Origin: Planctomycetota bacterium
GTDB lineage: Bacteria > Planctomycetota > MHYJ01 > JACQXL01 > JAVHLO01
Direction: 5' to 3'
Assembly (NCBI GenBank): GCA_031082105.1
Contig: JAVHLO010000087.1
Coordinates: 2,097 to 10,468 of the forward strand
DNA length: 8,372 nucleotides
Part shown: piece after piece, positions 5,966 through 8,372 of the stretch
How positions within the stretch are numbered: the stretch's first letter is position 1
How the letters are laid out: each line of letters opens with the position of its first letter
Notes under the pieces: model-generated
What the model saw: only the letters and a program-made list of their open reading frames with translations
What the model was told of the DNA's origin: nothing
Database searches by the model: none
Made by a program: the position numbers and the translations under genes

Positions 5966-8372
5966 GACGACTGGCCGTCGTGGAGCGGCACGGAGACGGG
6001 CCGTGCGCGGTGCTCGGAGGAGCCCATCCTCGTCGACGGCGGGAACCCGCTCGCGCTCGACTGGTCGCAGGCGCTCGGGTCGCAGATAATCTCGTCCCCC
6101 GCCGTCGCGAACGGACTCGTCTTCGTCGGAACCGAGGGCGGCAGCGTGCTCGCGCTCCGCGAAGACACCGGCGCGACCGTGTGGGAATACGCGACCAGGA
6201 ACGCCGTCAGCGCGTCGCCGTGCGTGGATCGCGACACCGTGTACTTCGTCTCGCAGGACGGCTACCTGTACGCGGTCCGGGCGTCGACCGGCCAGTTGCT
6301 CTGGAGCTGCGAGCTCGGCGGCAGCCCGATGGCCTCGCCGATCGTCGTCGGCAACCTGCTCGTCGTCGGCACGAGCTTCCCGAACCCGAGGATCATCGCG
6401 TTCGACGTGTCGGGCGCGTCCCCCCAGCCGGCCTGGTCTTTGCAGACACCGGAGGTCGTCTACTCGTCGCCGGCTGCGGCCGGCGGAAACGTCTTCACCG
6501 GTTCGAACGACGGGAAGTTCCGCGGCCTCAACGCGGCGACCGGCGCTTCATTGTGGCTGCAGCCGTACGAAAGCGCCGGCATCGTGAACTACTCCTCGCC
6601 GCTCTGCCACGGCGCGTATGTCTTCGTTTGTCCCGGCGGAATCGAAAACGAGCTCCACCGGATCAATGCCGCCGACGGTTCGCAGGCCGCGCCGGCCTTG
6701 AACGTCCGGCCGGGCGGTTTCGAGAAGCTCGTCGTGTCGTCGCCCGCGCGGTCCGGCAATACGCTCTTCCTGCTCGTCGGCAACATCGGCGCGCCATCCA
6801 ACGCGCTCGAGATGTGGGCGATCGATGCAGCTACAATGACAACGGTCTGGGGACCGATCAACCAGGGCAACACGGAGGCGCGGGCCGTGCTCGCTGCAAC
6901 ACCCGCCTGCACGAACCCGGCGCCCGCGTATGGCGTGCCTTCGTCGGTCTTCGCGGCGACCCAGGCCTCTCTGCAACTCGTCGCGCGCCAGGCCGGCAAC
7001 GGCTCGCTGCTCGGCTCGATCGCACTCGATTCGCCGGCCTATTCGTCGCCCGCGATCGCCAACGCGCGTATCTTCGTCGCGTCCGCGAACGGGACAGTCT
7101 ACGCGTTCCGCGGCCAGAACAGCCCGCCCACGCCGCCGACGACACTCGCGCCTGCAAACGACGCCGACGTCTTCACGGACACGCCAACCATCACGTGGTC
7201 CGGCGCCGCCGACCCCAACGGCGATACGGTCGGCTTCGTGCTAAGATACGATACCGACGGCGAAGTGCTCGATACCTGGCAGGCTGAGATCGAACTCGCG
7301 GCCGGGACCGGTTCGTATCTCTTCGCCGCGCCGGTGCCGGACAACACGCACATTTCGTACGCGATCCGCGCGCGCGATTCCAAGCGGGCATTCTCGCGAT
7401 GGACCGCCACGCAGCATTTCTGGGTAAGGACGCCGCCGGCCCCGCCGGCCGATTTCCAGGCCCAGGGCTTCAGCGGTTGGGCCGACCTCTCCTGGTCCGC
7501 AAGCGCAAGCCCCGATGTCGCGGGCTATGAGCTCGCGTGCGCGCCACAGGGCCAGCCACTGCCGCCCTACGCGCAGCTCGGAGATGTGCTCGAATGGCCG
7601 GTCAACGGCCTGACGAACGGGATAACCTATGTCTTCTCGCTGCGGGCGTACGATCTCGGCGGCTTGACCAGCACGCCCGTCGAGGCGCAGGCAACGCCGT
7701 CAGGCGACGACGCTACACCACCTGTCGCCGGCACGGTCTGCGACGGACCCGGCGCCGACGTCGATTTCCAGATTTCGACGGCCTCGATTTCCGCCAACTG
7801 GTCCGGGTTTGCCGATCCTGAGAGCGGCATCCAGGCCTACGAGTGGGCCATTGGGACCACGCCGGGCGGCACGGATGTGCAGGGGTTCTTGGACGTCGGC
7901 CTGCTCACCGGCGCGACAAACGGCACGGTGTCACTGTGGCACGGCCAGACCTGTTTCGCCACCGTCCGCGCGCGGAACAACGCAGGGCTTACGACGACCG
8001 CCACGAGCGATGGCGTGACCGTGGACACTTTCGGGCCGACGCCGGTCTCCGTGGTCGTCAACGGCGGCGCGGTGTATACCGGGACAACGGTCGTGTCGCT
8101 GGGCCTTGCCGCATCCGACGGCGGATCGGGCGTCGCAGAGATGCGCTTCATGAACGACGCGAACCTGAACGGCGTGGCGGATGATTTGTGGAGCGGTTGG
8201 CAGCCGTTCGCCGCCGCTTCCGCATGGACCCTCGCGCCGGCCGACAGCGGGTTGCGCCGCGTCTTCGCTCAGTTCAGCGACGGCGTCGGCAACTTCTCCA
8301 ACATCGTCTTCGACGACATCTGGCTGGACGACTCGCCGCCGGTCGCCGGCTTGGTGAACGACGGAACCGGGC
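5894..8372 (+). CDS. Secreted PQQ-like beta-propeller protein with Fn3/Ig-like stalk (3' partial)
   Basis: The frame is open from 5861 to the right edge; from ATG 5894 there are 826 complete codons and no stop. Start choice: ATG 5894 puts a signal peptide at the N terminus (NRK, then ICALLVVTAFAG, possible cleavage near AFA/GN or CA/DD); GTG 5873 is a real alternative with a better-placed AGGA. Residues ~50-409 carry eight blade motifs of the form SSPxxxxGxVFVGxxxGxVxAxxxxTGxxxW, starting near residues 67, 106, 146, 190, 233, 281, 336 and 383 (blades 5-7 degenerate). This is the PQQ-like/quinoprotein fold, without the Cys-Cys pair of PQQ dehydrogenases. Then Fn3-like domains at ~410-513 (ITWSGAADPNGDTVGF) and ~514-608 (ADLSWSASASPDVAGYEL), and an Fn3 + Ig-like module at 609-814 that starts again at 815. 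Same strand as the giant gene, 125 bases after it. Probably secreted; role inferred as extracellular recognition or scaffolding. Confidence 0.9.
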   Translation, partial: MNRKALSPICALLVVTAFAGNLCADDWPSWSGTETGRARCSEEPILVDGGNPLALDWSQALGSQIISSPAVANGLVFVGTEGGSVLALREDTGATVWEYATRNAVSASPCVDRDTVYFVSQDGYLYAVRASTGQLLWSCELGGSPMASPIVVGNLLVVGTSFPNPRIIAFDVSGASPQPAWSLQTPEVVYSSPAAAGGNVFTGSNDGKFRGLNAATGASLWLQPYESAGIVNYSSPLCHGAYVFVCPGGIENELHRINAADGSQAAPALNVRPGGFEKLVVSSPARSGNTLFLLVGNIGAPSNALEMWAIDAATMTTVWGPINQGNTEARAVLAATPACTNPAPAYGVPSSVFAATQASLQLVARQAGNGSLLGSIALDSPAYSSPAIANARIFVASANGTVYAFRGQNSPPTPPTTLAPANDADVFTDTPTITWSGAADPNGDTVGFVLRYDTDGEVLDTWQAEIELAAGTGSYLFAAPVPDNTHISYAIRARDSKRAFSRWTATQHFWVRTPPAPPADFQAQGFSGWADLSWSASASPDVAGYELACAPQGQPLPPYAQLGDVLEWPVNGLTNGITYVFSLRAYDLGGLTSTPVEAQATPSGDDATPPVAGTVCDGPGADVDFQISTASISANWSGFADPESGIQAYEWAIGTTPGGTDVQGFLDVGLLTGATNGTVSLWHGQTCFATVRARNNAGLTTTATSDGVTVDTFGPTPVSVVVNGGAVYTGTTVVSLGLAASDGGSGVAEMRFMNDANLNGVADDLWSGWQPFAAASAWTLAPADSGLRRVFAQFSDGVGNFSNIVFDDIWLDDSPPVAGLVNDGTG
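7718..8372 (+). repeat. 206-residue Fn3 + Ig-like module, second copy starting at right edge
   Basis: PPVAGTVCDGPG (from 7718) recurs as PPVAGLVNDGTG (from 8336), exactly 618 nt or 206 residues later, so the second copy is cut by the window. Within the module, the first half (residues 609 to ~710; ISANWSGFADPESGI, YEWAIGTTPGGTDV, FATVRARNNAGL) is Fn3-like, and the second half (~711-814; SLGLAASDGGSGVAEMRF, FAQFSDGVGNFSN) is an Ig-like domain of the kind often found beside it in large bacterial exoproteins. A calcium-loop-like insert lies at 8156-8191. Confidence 0.75.

Noticed and set aside
5955..7120. PQQ-dependent dehydrogenase activity for the gene 2 propeller
   Set aside because: The vicinal Cys-Cys pair and the acid/Asn active-site context of quinoprotein dehydrogenases are not visible, there is no cytochrome domain, and several blades are degenerate; a structural propeller fits better.
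5824..7287. A 487-codon plus-strand open frame over the propeller of gene 2
   Set aside because: Its translation is extremely Arg-rich without structure, whereas the other frame from 5894 gives a signal peptide, eight propeller motifs and Fn3 domains across the same bases.

Overview
The window is GC-rich (by eye clearly above 60%) and holds parts of two very large, same-strand genes for secreted, repetitive, non-enzymatic-looking proteins, separated by about 100-125 bases. Neither gene is complete: the first enters from the left edge already inside a repeat unit, and the second runs off the right edge. There are no housekeeping genes, tRNAs or rRNAs to fix the taxonomy. The style (giant Gly/Ala/Ser/Thr-rich beta-solenoid repeats, PQQ-like propellers, Fn3/Ig-like stalks, a TSP3-like calcium loop, an intergenic ATTGACA-type heptamer array) recalls uncultured environmental bacteria such as the Planctomycetota/Verrucomicrobiota group or related candidate phyla. 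That is an impression, not a placement.

Left region (3-5768): the C-terminal 1921 residues of a giant surface protein. Its layout is a long stalk of seven or more ~111-129-residue beta-strand repeats (3 to about 2660), a beta-helix-like 'cap' (about 2680-3090), a small WNGT...DNWSP domain (from 3159), a shorter second stalk (about 3290-4060), a second cap homologous to the first (about 4065-4450), and a C-terminal beta-propeller with eight recognisable blade motifs (about 4470-5765). No C-terminal sorting signal is visible.

Intergenic region (5769-5893): a tandem heptamer array (5764-5798, overlapping the stop codon of gene 1), then a fully paired 10-bp stem-loop (5830-5854), then an AGGA element (5859-5862) and two in-frame candidate starts for gene 2 (GTG 5873, ATG 5894).

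Right region (5873/5894-8372): a protein with a signal peptide, an N-terminal eight-blade PQQ-like propeller, two Fn3-like domains, and a ~206-residue Fn3 + Ig-like module whose next copy begins at the right edge. The two proteins therefore use the same kind of head (propeller) and different stalks (beta-solenoid or Ig-like), arranged in opposite N-to-C order. The likely shared theme is cell-surface or extracellular adhesion, recognition or scaffolding. No catalytic function can be supported from the sequence.
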